Of a stretch of DNA of 64,000 nucleotides, positions 35,601-43,388 are shown piece by piece. Within the stretch, counting starts at the first letter, position 1. Each line of letters starts with the position of its first letter. Below the pieces are notes generated by a model. That model saw nothing but the letters and a program-made list of their open reading frames with translations. It was not told the origin of the DNA and searched no databases. This stretch comes from Sphingomonas lenta (GTDB lineage: Bacteria; Pseudomonadota; Alphaproteobacteria; Sphingomonadales; Sphingomonadaceae): contig NZ_NSLI01000005.1 in assembly GCF_002288825.1 (NCBI RefSeq), positions 248,001-312,000 of the forward strand. The letters run 5' to 3'. Both the position numbers and the translations under genes were made by a program.

Positions 35601-36164
35601 CTGCCGGTGATCGTGCGCGGCCCGGCGAACTTCGACGAGAGCGGCAAGATCAAGGGTTTCGAGGTCTCGTATCAGCAGACCTACGACTTCCTGCCGGGCC
35701 TGCTCAGCGGCTTGGGCTTCTCGGGCAACTACTCGTACATCGACAGCAAGGGTCTGCCGAACTCGCTGCTCAATGCGGGAACGCCGGTCAGCGAGTCGAC
35801 GATCCCCAGGGGCAATCTGCCGCTGGAGGGCTTGTCCAAGCACAACGTCAACGCGACGGTGTTCTACGAGAAGGGGCCGGTCTCGCTCCGCGCCGCGTAT
35901 AACTGGCGCTCGCGCTTCCTGCTGACGGCGGCCGACGTGATCTTCCCGTTCACGTCGATCTTCAACGACGAGACGGGCCAGCTCGACGCGTCGGCGTTCA
36001 TCAACATCAACCGATACATCAAGCTGGGCGTGCAGGGCGTGAACCTGACGAACGAGGTCACGCGGACGCTGCAGGCGTATACGGGCGATCCTGGCCGCCT
36101 GGCGCCGCGGTCCTACTTCGTGAACGACCGCCGCTTCTCGTTCATCCTGCGCGGCAACTTCTGA
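32691..36164 (+). CDS. Large TonB-dependent receptor (Xanthomonas/Caulobacter type), probable xylo-oligosaccharide transporter
   Basis: A 1157-residue outer-membrane receptor. The N-terminal signal is long, with cleavage near residue 41 (PAWA-QTG), followed by a Pro/Ala-rich linker. Next come the TonB-box region (DDIVVTGIRQSL, residues 91-102) and the plug motifs IGALPDRSVTEALQRVPGVSI and LAGTVNLNTRKPF. The barrel closes with a terminal strand ending SFILRGNF. These features match the TonB-Xanth-Caul group, which imports oligosaccharides. The length (over 1000 residues) is typical of glycan receptors rather than siderophore receptors. ATG 32691 is chosen for its GGGGAGAGG ribosome-binding site; an in-frame start 33 bases earlier overlaps the operator-like site. 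Substrate is inferred from the surrounding xylanases. Confidence 0.9.
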   Translation: MATAATGTVREAGAREIGKLLKCGVSATAICAFALAAPAWAQTGSATGQGTAGNANPTAQPEDGAVNEPAPGTAAAQAADTAPADEAGADDIVVTGIRQSLANAQSIKRNADTVVDAITAQDIGALPDRSVTEALQRVPGVSINRFAGSNDPDHFSVEGSGVVVRGLNFVRSEFNGRSTFSAGIGGQAINFADVPAELLGAVEVYKNSTADLIEGGLAGTVNLNTRKPFDNRGFHIGGGVEANYGDFRKKWTPTASLLLSNTWETDIGTFGLLGNVSYSRLKSRADGIQVTNIQTRDGTIVTGANGGGQVCRNPLPASTDTSRLPANGTCGFTGAAGADGFADLLPLAYAPVGGQFRTQDYDRKRDGQALAVQWESTDKRTVFTAQFLRTHSTNAWGERTFETAPDLSEYNTYPYGCQQNTNGPNGGVRAECPIGSLRNYEYDEDGLFERGYITLPGTGWRTASSGQATTTVPTGGIQQSLSRRQVFDENLVKDAGFNLKTELSDRLSVNLDVDYTYARHDVVDFSVFGSTFADQELDISGDLPVVIPHKPLTLAASWATPNPALVSATDEQYFQNRDFQFWRAAMDHIEHSEGSEYQIKGDFAYKFDDGSFLNRVKFGARYAERQQTVRYTAYNWGAISEVWSGSPVTFNQGDTSRSEFYDFPNFFRGDTPGPIGGYYYNGDLIDDYFASATYFQALNDIWRTTNGAGATNRFVPASQRQGVIAGTSFLPEDIQPVRQQDSAAYVMLNFGSDDPLIGGIRVSGNIGVRYVNSAVTSGGRIGVPTRQALGIVDPFTRQEIDPATGQLRFTGRCDPRVPEGAPPGTPPTRPGGICNLGAAGYAQLQQFANGETVTDIARNNYDYFLPSANLKLGLSDDLIMRLAASKVLTRPDLANIRNFITVGTDPNSGAATATAGNPFLKPATAWQFDATLEWYFARVGSLTLNGFYKSIDNFFYQSLITRNVTSNGVTLPVIVRGPANFDESGKIKGFEVSYQQTYDFLPGLLSGLGFSGNYSYIDSKGLPNSLLNAGTPVSESTIPRGNLPLEGLSKHNVNATVFYEKGPVSLRAAYNWRSRFLLTAADVIFPFTSIFNDETGQLDASAFININRYIKLGVQGVNLTNEVTRTLQAYTGDPGRLAPRSYFVNDRRFSFILRGNF

Positions 36165-36220
36165 CGGCCGGCGTGCGGGTCGGGGTTACAAGCCCCGGCC
36201 CGCACGACCGACGCGAAGAA

Positions 36221-36253
36221 AAGGGGCGCGTCCGCCGGCCGGACGCGCCCCTT
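36221..36253. terminator. Bidirectional terminator between TonB receptor and GH3 gene
   Basis: AAGGGGCGCGTCCG (36221-36234) pairs with CGGACGCGCCCCTT (36240-36253) around a 5-base loop. The flanks are GAAGA upstream and CTTTC downstream, so both convergent genes could terminate here. Confidence 0.8.
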
Positions 36254-36288
36254 CTTTCGTCGGGCCGGCGCGAGGCCGGCCCGGTTCC

Positions 36289-38721
36289 TCACCGCGGGCA
36301 GACGGCTCCTTCGGGGTCGGTCGCGAGCCGGAGATCGGCGATCGCGACCGAGAAGGGGCCGGTCGCGGTGATCGCGATCGGACTGTCCACCTTGGCCACG
36401 TCGGTTCCGGCGTCGCGGAAGCATTTGAGCGGCACGCGCACCGTGCGCCAGCCGGATCCCGCGGCGAAGATCGACCGCGCGTCCACCGAACCCGATCCGA
36501 GCCCCAGGCGCACCGGACCGCCGGGTGCCCGGTCGACGCGGTACTGCATCTGGAGCAGCAGGTCGGCGTTGGTCTCGCGGGTCAGGTCCAGCGCCGGGCC
36601 GGTGATGCGCGCGGTCGCCTGGGCCCGCGGCGCCCAGTTGAGCCGCACGGCGCCTTCCTGCGTCTGCGGACCGTCGACCGCCTGCTGCGTCACGCCCGCG
36701 CCGAGGTTGAGCCTGAAGGGGGCGGGGACGCGGCCGCGCGCGAAGAACAGGCTGGTGTTGGCGAGGCTGGCGTCGACGCCGGCCACCTCGCCCAGCCGGG
36801 GCACGCGGCCCGGCCGCGCATAGCCGAGGCCGTAACCGAGCGGGAAGAGCGGGTCGTATCCCGGCTGGCCCTGGTTCAGCGTGAACTGGCCCGCGGTCTT
36901 GGGCCAGCTGAAGGAGAGGCGGCCAGTGAAGTCGTTGCGCGGACGGCCCTGCACGTCGCCGATCAGCACGTCGGCGATCCCGCCGCCCTCCGACCCTAGC
37001 AGCCAGGCGGCGACGAACGCGTCCGACTGGTTGAGCTCCGGATTGACCCAGAGCGGGCGGCCGGAGAGGAACACGGAGACCACAGGCACGCCCGCGGCCT
37101 TGAGCTTGCGCAGCGTGGCCAGCGCCTGCTTGTCGCCCGCCTGGAACTCGAGCGTGCGCACGTCGCCGCGCATCTCGGCATAGGGCGTCTCGCCGAACAC
37201 CACGATCGCCGCGTCGGGCTTGCGCGTGAAGCTCCCGTCGACGCTCAACGTCGCGGAGCCGCCGCCCGCGCGCACCGCCTCCGCGATGCCGGCGTAGATA
37301 GACTGGGCGTTGGGGAAGTCCTTGTTGGTGTTGCCGTCGCCCTGCCAGCTCAAGGTCCACCCGCCCGACTGCATGCCGATGTCGTCGGCGTGCGTGCCAG
37401 CGACGAGCAGGTTGGCGTTGGCCCTGAGCGGCAGCACGCCGTCGTTCTTAAGCAGCACGAGCGACTTCCTGACCGCCTCGCGCGCGACCGCGCGGTGCTC
37501 GGGCGAGCCGATCACGCCCGGGCGGTCGGTCCAGGGGCGCTGGGCGTCGAACAGGCCCAGCTTGTGCTTGACGCGCAGGATGCGGCGCACCGCGTCGTCG
37601 ATCCGCGCCATGGGGATCGCGCCCGAGCGCGCCTGGGCGAGCGTCGCGTCGAACAGCCCCTTCCAGCTGTCGGGCGCCATGGCCATGTCGAGCCCGGCGT
37701 TGAACGTCTGCGCGCAGTCGTCCTTGGTGCAGCCCGGCACCTGGGCGTGGCCGTTCCAGTCGCCGACGACGAAGCCGTTAAAGCCCATCCGGCCCTTCAG
37801 CACGTCGGTGAGCAGCGACTTGTTGCCGTGCATCTTCCGCCCCTGCCAGGACGAAAAGGACGACATCACCGTCATCACGCCGGCGTCCACCGCGGGCGGG
37901 TAGCCAGCGGCGTGGATGCGGATCAGCTCGGCCTCGGACACGTCGGCGTCGCCCTGGTCGACGCCGTCCTTCGTGCCGCCGTCGCCCAGGAAGTGCTTGG
38001 CGCTCGCCGCCACGCGGCCGTCCTGAATTGTACCGCGGCCGGGGCGGCCCTGGAGCCCGAGCACCATCTGGTCGGCGTAGGACCTCACGATCGCCGGGTC
38101 CTCCGAATAACCCTCATAGGTGCGGCCCCAACGATCGTCCTGCGGCACGGCCAGCGTCGGCCCGAACGCCCAGTGGATGCCGGCGACCGCGGTCTCCTTG
38201 GCGGTCGCCTCGCCGATGCGGCGGATCAGGTCGGGGTCGCGCGCGGCGCCCAGGCCGACATTGTGGGGGAAGAGCGTAGCGCCGACGATGTTGTTGTTGC
38301 CGTGCACGGCGTCGATGCCGAAGATGAGCGGAATGGGCGTGTGGCCGGGGCGGCTCTCGGTCGCGACCGCCTCGAAGGCTCGGCCCGTCGCCGCCCAGTC
38401 CGCGCCCGGCGAGCGGTCGGGCTTGCCGAGGGGCGGCGAGCTGCCGCCCGCCAGAATGGAGCCGAGCGGGTAGCGGCGCAGGTCCTCCGGCTTGATCGAG
38501 CCGATATCGGCCTGGATCATCTGCCCGATCTTCTCCTCCAGGCTCATGCGCGCCATGAGCCGGGTGACGAACGCCTCCGTCGCCGCGTCGACCAAGCCCT
38601 GGCTGCGCGCCTGGGGCCACGCCCTCGGGTTGGCCTCGCCGCGCGGTCCCGCGTCCTGCGCGGTCGCGGCGGACGCCAACAGGACGGCGGTCATCGTGCC
38701 CAGTGCCAAAGCGCGCGTCAT
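36289..38721 (-). CDS. GH3 exo-beta-glycosidase with C-terminal ExoP-like domain
   Basis: An 810-residue exported enzyme (signal MTRALALGTMTAVLLASAATA). The GH3 barrel has LEEKIGQM near residue 61, GIDAVHGNNN near 135, KHFLGDGGT near 242 and the nucleophile D321 in GFVVGDWNGHAQ. The alpha/beta domain follows (ASLVLLKNDGVLPL-like region, GRLSFSWP). The last 170 residues form a beta-sandwich of the ExoP/galactose-binding type found in BglX-like marine exo-glucanases. It should release glucose or xylose from oligosaccharides in the periplasm. It lies 32 bases after the GH10 gene and is the last gene of the xylX operon. Confidence 0.87.
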   Translation of the reverse strand: MTRALALGTMTAVLLASAATAQDAGPRGEANPRAWPQARSQGLVDAATEAFVTRLMARMSLEEKIGQMIQADIGSIKPEDLRRYPLGSILAGGSSPPLGKPDRSPGADWAATGRAFEAVATESRPGHTPIPLIFGIDAVHGNNNIVGATLFPHNVGLGAARDPDLIRRIGEATAKETAVAGIHWAFGPTLAVPQDDRWGRTYEGYSEDPAIVRSYADQMVLGLQGRPGRGTIQDGRVAASAKHFLGDGGTKDGVDQGDADVSEAELIRIHAAGYPPAVDAGVMTVMSSFSSWQGRKMHGNKSLLTDVLKGRMGFNGFVVGDWNGHAQVPGCTKDDCAQTFNAGLDMAMAPDSWKGLFDATLAQARSGAIPMARIDDAVRRILRVKHKLGLFDAQRPWTDRPGVIGSPEHRAVAREAVRKSLVLLKNDGVLPLRANANLLVAGTHADDIGMQSGGWTLSWQGDGNTNKDFPNAQSIYAGIAEAVRAGGGSATLSVDGSFTRKPDAAIVVFGETPYAEMRGDVRTLEFQAGDKQALATLRKLKAAGVPVVSVFLSGRPLWVNPELNQSDAFVAAWLLGSEGGGIADVLIGDVQGRPRNDFTGRLSFSWPKTAGQFTLNQGQPGYDPLFPLGYGLGYARPGRVPRLGEVAGVDASLANTSLFFARGRVPAPFRLNLGAGVTQQAVDGPQTQEGAVRLNWAPRAQATARITGPALDLTRETNADLLLQMQYRVDRAPGGPVRLGLGSGSVDARSIFAAGSGWRTVRVPLKCFRDAGTDVAKVDSPIAITATGPFSVAIADLRLATDPEGAVCPR

Positions 38722-38753
38722 CGAAACTTCCTCTCCAACTCAGGCGATACGGA

Positions 38754-39920
38754 TCAGCGCGGCGGCGCGGCCGCGAACGCGTCGGCGATGGCGGCGCGCA
38801 TCGGCTTGGGCCGGAACTGCGCGTCGTAGACGGTGGGGCGGCGCGGCGCGCCGTCGGGCCGGGGCTCGAACCCCTCGATCCAGCTGTATCGGTCCGACAT
38901 GCCCCAGACGAGCACGTCGCGGAGCTGCGGATAGCTGAACATCACGTCGAGATAGGCGCGCGTATAGTCCGCCACGGCCCGGTCGCGCACGGCGATGTCG
39001 GCGGGCAAGTTGTTGTCGCGGACGTCGAGCTCGGTGATGACGAGCTTGTATTCCATCGCCACCACCGCATCGAGGAAGGCGCGCCAGTCGCGCTGCAGCT
39101 GGAGCGCGCCCGGGCCGTCGGATCCCTGCGTGATGAGGTGCGACTGCACCCCCAGCGCGTCGACCGGCGTGCCCCGTCGGCGGAAGCCTTCAAGGAGCCG
39201 CAGCACGCCGGCGCGGTGGCGCTCATTGCCGGGCTCCCAGCTCATATAGTCGTTGTAGACGAGCTGCGCGTGCGGGGCGGCGGCACGCGCGGTCCGAAAT
39301 GCGAGGTCGACGGTCGCCTCCGTGCCCCCGATCGCGCGGGAGAGGGCGGTGTCGTAGAGGCCGCCATCGGCCGGGTTCACCGTCTCGTTGACGACGTCGT
39401 ACGCGCCGACCCGCGCGCCGTAGCGCTCGCATACGGTGCGGACGTGCTCGACGAGCAGCCGCTCGCCCTCAGCGCGCGGGTTCGCGCCGAAGTCGTACTC
39501 GTTCGCCCAGCGCGGCATCCATTTGGGCTGGTGCCACAGCAGCGTATGGCCCCGCATGGCGATGCCGTTCGCCTCCGCATAGGCGAGCATGGCGTCGAAG
39601 CGCACGAAGCTGAACCGGGTGGGCGAGGGGCGGAGCGCCACCCACTTCATCTCGTTCTCCGGCACCAGGATGCCGCACTCGCGGTCGAGCAGCGCCGCGT
39701 CGAGCGGCAGCGCGACCTCGTACGCCTCAGAGTTCCGCGGCCGCCAGGCGACGGCGGAACCGAACCGCATGCCCTTGGCGCGCGCGACCGTGTCGAGCGA
39801 CGGCGGCATGAGCGGCGCGGACGCGGGCCGCGCCCGATCGGCCGCGCACCCGCCGACGAGCGAGGCGGCTGCGCCGCCCATGAGCGCGAGCGCGCGCCGG
39901 CGGGAGAATATGTCGGTCAT
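38754..39920 (-). CDS. GH10 endo-1,4-beta-xylanase
   Basis: A 388-residue xylanase. The N-terminus combines twin arginines (SRRRALALMGGAAASL) with a lipobox (LVGGC), so it is probably a Tat- or Sec-exported lipoprotein. The TIM barrel shows PENEMKW near residue 87, GHTLLWHQPKW near 124, acid/base E179 in YDVVNETVNP, and nucleophile E297 in VITELDVRDN. WGMSDRYSWI near 345 closes the active site. It cuts the xylan backbone at the cell surface or in the periplasm. Its ATG overlaps the lactonase stop (ATGA), an unusually direct coupling of a depolymerase to sugar-oxidation genes. Confidence 0.94.
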   Translation of the reverse strand: MTDIFSRRRALALMGGAAASLVGGCAADRARPASAPLMPPSLDTVARAKGMRFGSAVAWRPRNSEAYEVALPLDAALLDRECGILVPENEMKWVALRPSPTRFSFVRFDAMLAYAEANGIAMRGHTLLWHQPKWMPRWANEYDFGANPRAEGERLLVEHVRTVCERYGARVGAYDVVNETVNPADGGLYDTALSRAIGGTEATVDLAFRTARAAAPHAQLVYNDYMSWEPGNERHRAGVLRLLEGFRRRGTPVDALGVQSHLITQGSDGPGALQLQRDWRAFLDAVVAMEYKLVITELDVRDNNLPADIAVRDRAVADYTRAYLDVMFSYPQLRDVLVWGMSDRYSWIEGFEPRPDGAPRRPTVYDAQFRPKPMRAAIADAFAAAPPR

Positions 39921-40807
39921 CGGGCGAACGCCTCCAGGCTGATGCGCGGCGCGACGACGCCGGGCGCGTCGGTGCGGAAGGTGAACAGGTCGCCCGCTAG
40001 CGGCTGGGCGGCGAGCGCGACCGCGTCGAGCCCCTTGCGCGCGGTGGTGGCGTAGGCGGTCATGCCGTCGGGGCCGCCCAGCGACAGCTTGGTGACGTTG
40101 GCGACGGGAAAGGAGACCTCGTGCGTCGGCCGCCCGGCCGCGTCGTAGCGCCGCGCTGCCCAGCCGCCGAAGAAGCCGATCCATACGCCGCCCTCCGCGT
40201 CGCAGATCGCGCCGTCCGGATGGCCGTGCTCCTCGTCGAACCGGAGGAAGACGCGGCGGTTCCGAAGCGCGCCGTCCTCGGCCAAGTCATAGGCGTGGAC
40301 CGCGCGGCCGAGCGTGTCGACGGCATAAAGCGTCTGGCCGTCGGGCGCGATCGCCGGGCCGTTGGTGATCACCACCGGCTCCGCGCCGCTGTCGCGGATG
40401 TTGCCCCGCTCCAGCGCATAGAGGCGTCCGGTCGCCGCGGTCTCCGCATTGTCCATCGACCCGAACCAGACGCGCCCCGCCGGATCGACCGCGGCGTCGT
40501 TGAGGCGATTGCCGGGAAGCTGCGGCTCGACTTCGGCCAGCAGGTCGAAGCGGCCGTCGGCGGGCGTGAAGCGGTGCAGCCCCGTCCGGAGCCCGGCCAG
40601 GAACGCGCCGTCCTCGGCGGGCAGGACCCAGCCGATCTCGGCGGGAGCTTCCCACGCGTCGAGGCGCGCCGTAGCCGAATCGAAACAGTGGACGCGGGGC
40701 GCCTTGATGTCGACGAACCAGAGCGCGCCGTCCCGCGCGTCCCAGACGGGACCTTCGCCCAGCGTCGCGCCGACGGTCGCGGCGTGCTCCGCCGCCATCC
40801 GCTTCAT
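39917..40807 (-). CDS. xylC: Xylono-1,4-lactonase (SMP-30 family), Caulobacter XylC-like
   Basis: A 296-residue cytosolic SMP-30 propeller. Metal-ligand blocks are ATLGEGPVWDAR near residue 14, NRLNDAAVDPAGRVWFGSM near 105, VITNGPAIAPDGQTLYAVDT near 150, and GHPDGAICDAEGGVWIGFFGG near 200. The segment FVANVTKLSLGGPDGMTAYATTARKGL-like end is close to Caulobacter XylC as I recall it. It hydrolyses xylonolactone to xylonate in the oxidative xylose pathway. ATG 40807 overlaps the SDR stop by four bases, and its own stop overlaps the GH10 start. Confidence 0.87.
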   Translation of the reverse strand: MKRMAAEHAATVGATLGEGPVWDARDGALWFVDIKAPRVHCFDSATARLDAWEAPAEIGWVLPAEDGAFLAGLRTGLHRFTPADGRFDLLAEVEPQLPGNRLNDAAVDPAGRVWFGSMDNAETAATGRLYALERGNIRDSGAEPVVITNGPAIAPDGQTLYAVDTLGRAVHAYDLAEDGALRNRRVFLRFDEEHGHPDGAICDAEGGVWIGFFGGWAARRYDAAGRPTHEVSFPVANVTKLSLGGPDGMTAYATTARKGLDAVALAAQPLAGDLFTFRTDAPGVVAPRISLEAFAR

Positions 40808-41589
40808 CGCCAGCCGGCGTCCACGAAATAGTCGTGGCCCGTGCACATGCGCGCGTCGTCCGATGCCAGGAACAGCGTCAGCGCGGCGACGTCCTCCGGC
40901 TGGACGCGCGCCTTGAGGCATTGCGCGGCGACGATCTCCGCCTCGCCTTCGGGCGTATACCATTTCTGCTGCCGCGGCGTCTGGACGTTGCCGGGCACGA
41001 TCGTGTTCACGCGGATGCCGTCGGGGCCGAGATCGCGGGCGAGCGCGCGCGTCATGCCCTCGATCGCCGCCTTGGCGGTCTGGTAGAGCACGAGGTCGGG
41101 TAGGCCGAGGTGCCAGGAGATCGACCCGAAGTTGAGGATCACGCCGCCGCCCTGGCGCTTCATGCCCGGCGTCACCGCTTGGGCGGCGAAGAACAGGTGG
41201 CGCAGGTTCACCGCCAGCCGGTCGTCCCAATAGGCGGGCGTGACCGTGTCGGGCGTGTGGCGGTCGTCGTTGGCGGCGTTGTTGACGAGCACGTCCACGC
41301 CGCCGAGCTCGCCTTCCAGCTCCGCAAAGGTGCGGCCGAGCGCGTCGAGATCGGTGAGGTCGAGCCGGCGGAAGATCGGCGCGAAGCGCGCATCGGCCGA
41401 GAGCCGCGCGGCGAGCTCGCGCGAGGCGTCCTCCGCCACGTCGACGAAGGCAACGCGCGCGCCTTGCGCCACGAAGGCCTCGACCAGCGCGGCGCCGATG
41501 CCCGATCCGCCGCCCGTGACGATCACCCTTTTGCCGGCCAGGCTGGGATAGATCGCGCGCAAGCCCGCCTTCTCCGTCCGTTGCAGCAT
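40804..41589 (-). CDS. D-xylose 1-dehydrogenase (SDR family), Caulobacter type
   Basis: A 261-residue short-chain dehydrogenase. Cofactor motif GGGSGIG near residue 26, NNAAND near 102, catalytic Ser in NFGSISWHLGLPD, and YQTAK (Tyr/Lys pair) around residue 170. The sequences NDDRHTPDTVT, VPGNVQTPRQQKWYTPEGEAEIV and LFLASDDARMCTGHDYFVDAGWR closely resemble the NAD-dependent xylose dehydrogenase of Caulobacter crescentus (named XylB there) as remembered. It oxidises xylose to xylonolactone. It starts 5 bases after the xylX stop. The symbol is left blank to avoid confusion with xylulokinase xylB. Confidence 0.9.
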   Translation of the reverse strand: MLQRTEKAGLRAIYPSLAGKRVIVTGGGSGIGAALVEAFVAQGARVAFVDVAEDASRELAARLSADARFAPIFRRLDLTDLDALGRTFAELEGELGGVDVLVNNAANDDRHTPDTVTPAYWDDRLAVNLRHLFFAAQAVTPGMKRQGGGVILNFGSISWHLGLPDLVLYQTAKAAIEGMTRALARDLGPDGIRVNTIVPGNVQTPRQQKWYTPEGEAEIVAAQCLKARVQPEDVAALTLFLASDDARMCTGHDYFVDAGWR

Positions 41590-41594
41590 CGTGT

Positions 41595-42749
41595 TCAGGC
41601 CCCAACCAAGCCGCGGGCGGCGAGTTGCCGGACGGCGGCCGCGATCCCGTCCGTCCAGGGCCGCGCGTCGCGCGAGGTCGTGACGCGGTTCACCAGCACG
41701 CCCAGCTTGCCGCTCTTGATTATGACCAGGTCGCCGCGCTTGTGCGTGAATCCGCGGCCCGGCTCGTCGCGGTCCTGCGTCGGCGCGAACAGCGTGCCCA
41801 GGAACAGCGCGAACCCGTCCGGGTACTGGTGCTCGCTCAGCGTCTGGCGCACGAGCTCGAGCGGGTCGCGGCTGATCTCGCGCATCGAGCTCGCGCCCTG
41901 GAGCCGGTAGCCGTCCTCGCCCTCGATCAGCAGCGACAGCTCGGCGCCGCGCACGTCGTCGATCGTGAAGCCCTCGTCGAACAGGCGCACGAACGGCCCC
42001 AGCGAGCAGGAGGCGTTGTTGTCCTTGGCCTTGCCGAGCAGCAGCGCCGAACGGCCCTCGAAGTCGCGCAGGTTGACGTCGTTGCCCAGCGTCGCGCCGA
42101 CCGCGTTCCCGCGCGGGTCGACGAGCAGCACGACCTCGGGCTCCGGATTGTTCCAGGTGGAATCGGAGCGGACGCCGATCTCGTCGCCCCAACCGACCGT
42201 GGACAGCACGGGCGCCTTGGTGAAGACCTCCGCGTCGGGGCCGATCGCCACCTCGAGGTACTGCGACCAGAGCCCTTCGGCGATCAGCGCCGCCTTGAGC
42301 GCCGCCGCCTCGTCCGAGCCGGGGACGACCGAGCGGATGCTGCCGCCGACCTGCTCCTCCAGCCGCGCACGAAGCGACAGCGCCGCGCCGGCGTCGCCGC
42401 GCGCGCGCTCCTCAATGACGCGCTCCACCGCCGACACGGCGAAGGTTACGCCGCACGCCTTGACGCACTGGAAGTCGACCGGGCTGAGCAGGCGGGGGGC
42501 GGGGCCGGCGGCGGGTGAGAGGCCGAGCGCGTCGAGCTGACCGACCGCACGCCCGGCGGACGGATCGGTCGCGCCCGCCTCGACCAGCATCGACACGGTA
42601 GGCGCGACGCGCGACATATCGTGGACGACGCCGTCCCGAACGAGCACGGGCGAGGGCCCCTCGCCGAAGTCGACGCGCCCGAGCAGCGTCGCCGCGCGCC
42701 AATCCGGCGGCAGGTGCGCCCCAGGGTCGAACGAAACCGCGCCGATCAC
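41595..42749 (-). CDS. xylX: 2-keto-3-deoxy-D-xylonate dehydratase XylX (FAH family)
   Basis: A 384-residue member of the fumarylacetoacetate-hydrolase superfamily. GTG 42749 is chosen, with GGGGGATGGA just upstream; this yields MIGAVSFDPGAHLPPDW, whereas the longer frame from a TTG at 42791 would run through the operator. Landmarks are KACGVTFAVSAVERVIEERARG, SQYLEVAIGPDAEVFTKAP, TWNNPEPEVVLLVD, LGNDVNLRDFEGRSALLLGKA (metal-binding core), and HQYPDGFALFLGTLFAP. These closely resemble Caulobacter XylX from memory. It dehydrates 2-keto-3-deoxyxylonate to alpha-ketoglutarate semialdehyde. It heads the operon xylX-SDR-xylC-GH10-GH3 behind the best operator in the window. Confidence 0.9.
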   Translation of the reverse strand: MIGAVSFDPGAHLPPDWRAATLLGRVDFGEGPSPVLVRDGVVHDMSRVAPTVSMLVEAGATDPSAGRAVGQLDALGLSPAAGPAPRLLSPVDFQCVKACGVTFAVSAVERVIEERARGDAGAALSLRARLEEQVGGSIRSVVPGSDEAAALKAALIAEGLWSQYLEVAIGPDAEVFTKAPVLSTVGWGDEIGVRSDSTWNNPEPEVVLLVDPRGNAVGATLGNDVNLRDFEGRSALLLGKAKDNNASCSLGPFVRLFDEGFTIDDVRGAELSLLIEGEDGYRLQGASSMREISRDPLELVRQTLSEHQYPDGFALFLGTLFAPTQDRDEPGRGFTHKRGDLVIIKSGKLGVLVNRVTTSRDARPWTDGIAAAVRQLAARGLVGA

Positions 42750-42763
42750 TCCATCCCCCAAAT

Positions 42764-42777
42764 TGTTAGCGCTAACG
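42764..42777. promoter_or_regulatory. Operator upstream of xylX operon
   Basis: TGTTAGCGCTAACG matches 13 of 14 bases of the palindrome consensus and has a perfect 12-base palindromic centre (GTTAGCGCTAAC). It lies 14 bases before the xylX GTG start, adjacent to the ribosome-binding site, a classical blocking position. Confidence 0.8.
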
Positions 42778-42883
42778 TACGCGTGTGCCAAAGCTAGTCA
42801 AGGCCGTACGCGTCAGCGCCCAACGGTGATTGGCATTCCGTTCGGCGCGGCGGCGCTGCGGCGCGGGTAACGGACGCTCCGCG

Positions 42884-43315
42884 TCAGGCGGGCGGGGGTG
42901 TGAGGCTCCGCAACTCGGCCGAGACCGAGGCCTGGTCGCGCGCGACGACCTCGCGGACGCGGGGCTGCGCCGCGGCGGCCATGCCCGCCACCTCCCGCTC
43001 GACGCCCGCGCGGACCTGCGCGCACCAACCGTGACGGCTTCCTTCGGCGAGGTTCAGCTTGGCCAGGTCGCGCGACAGCGACGCGAGCGGGACGCCGCGG
43101 CGCTCCGCCCTGCGGGCGACCCGCATGTCGGCGCTCCAGGCGCAGCGCAGGCTGCTAGGGCGGCCGGGCGGCGCGACGGCGCCCAACTGGCGGTAGCGGA
43201 CGTCAGGCCGGGCGTCGTAGGTGAGGTCGATCGGCTCTCCGGCGCCGTCGATCGTCACGGCCAGGGGCTGGATCGCGGCGGTGGTCAGAACGGCTGCAAA
43301 GATATGGGCGAACAT
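42884..43315 (-). CDS. Small exported protein of unknown function
   Basis: A 143-residue protein whose first 18 residues (MFAHIFAAVLTTAAIQPL) look like a signal peptide. The rest holds two cysteines (LRCAWSADM and HGWCAQVRAG), an Arg-rich stretch (RVARRAERRG) and a Pro-rich end. I do not recognise a family. It lies alone between the xylX operon and proA, separated from both. Its codon use (G/C in third positions) agrees with its being a real gene. Confidence 0.55.
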   Translation of the reverse strand: MFAHIFAAVLTTAAIQPLAVTIDGAGEPIDLTYDARPDVRYRQLGAVAPPGRPSSLRCAWSADMRVARRAERRGVPLASLSRDLAKLNLAEGSRHGWCAQVRAGVEREVAGMAAAAQPRVREVVARDQASVSAELRSLTPPPA

Positions 43316-43388
43316 CTCGAAACCCTCATAGGCGGATGCCGCCTAGATGTGGTCGCCCGCCACGCTCCTCAACCCGTCATGTCGAGCG

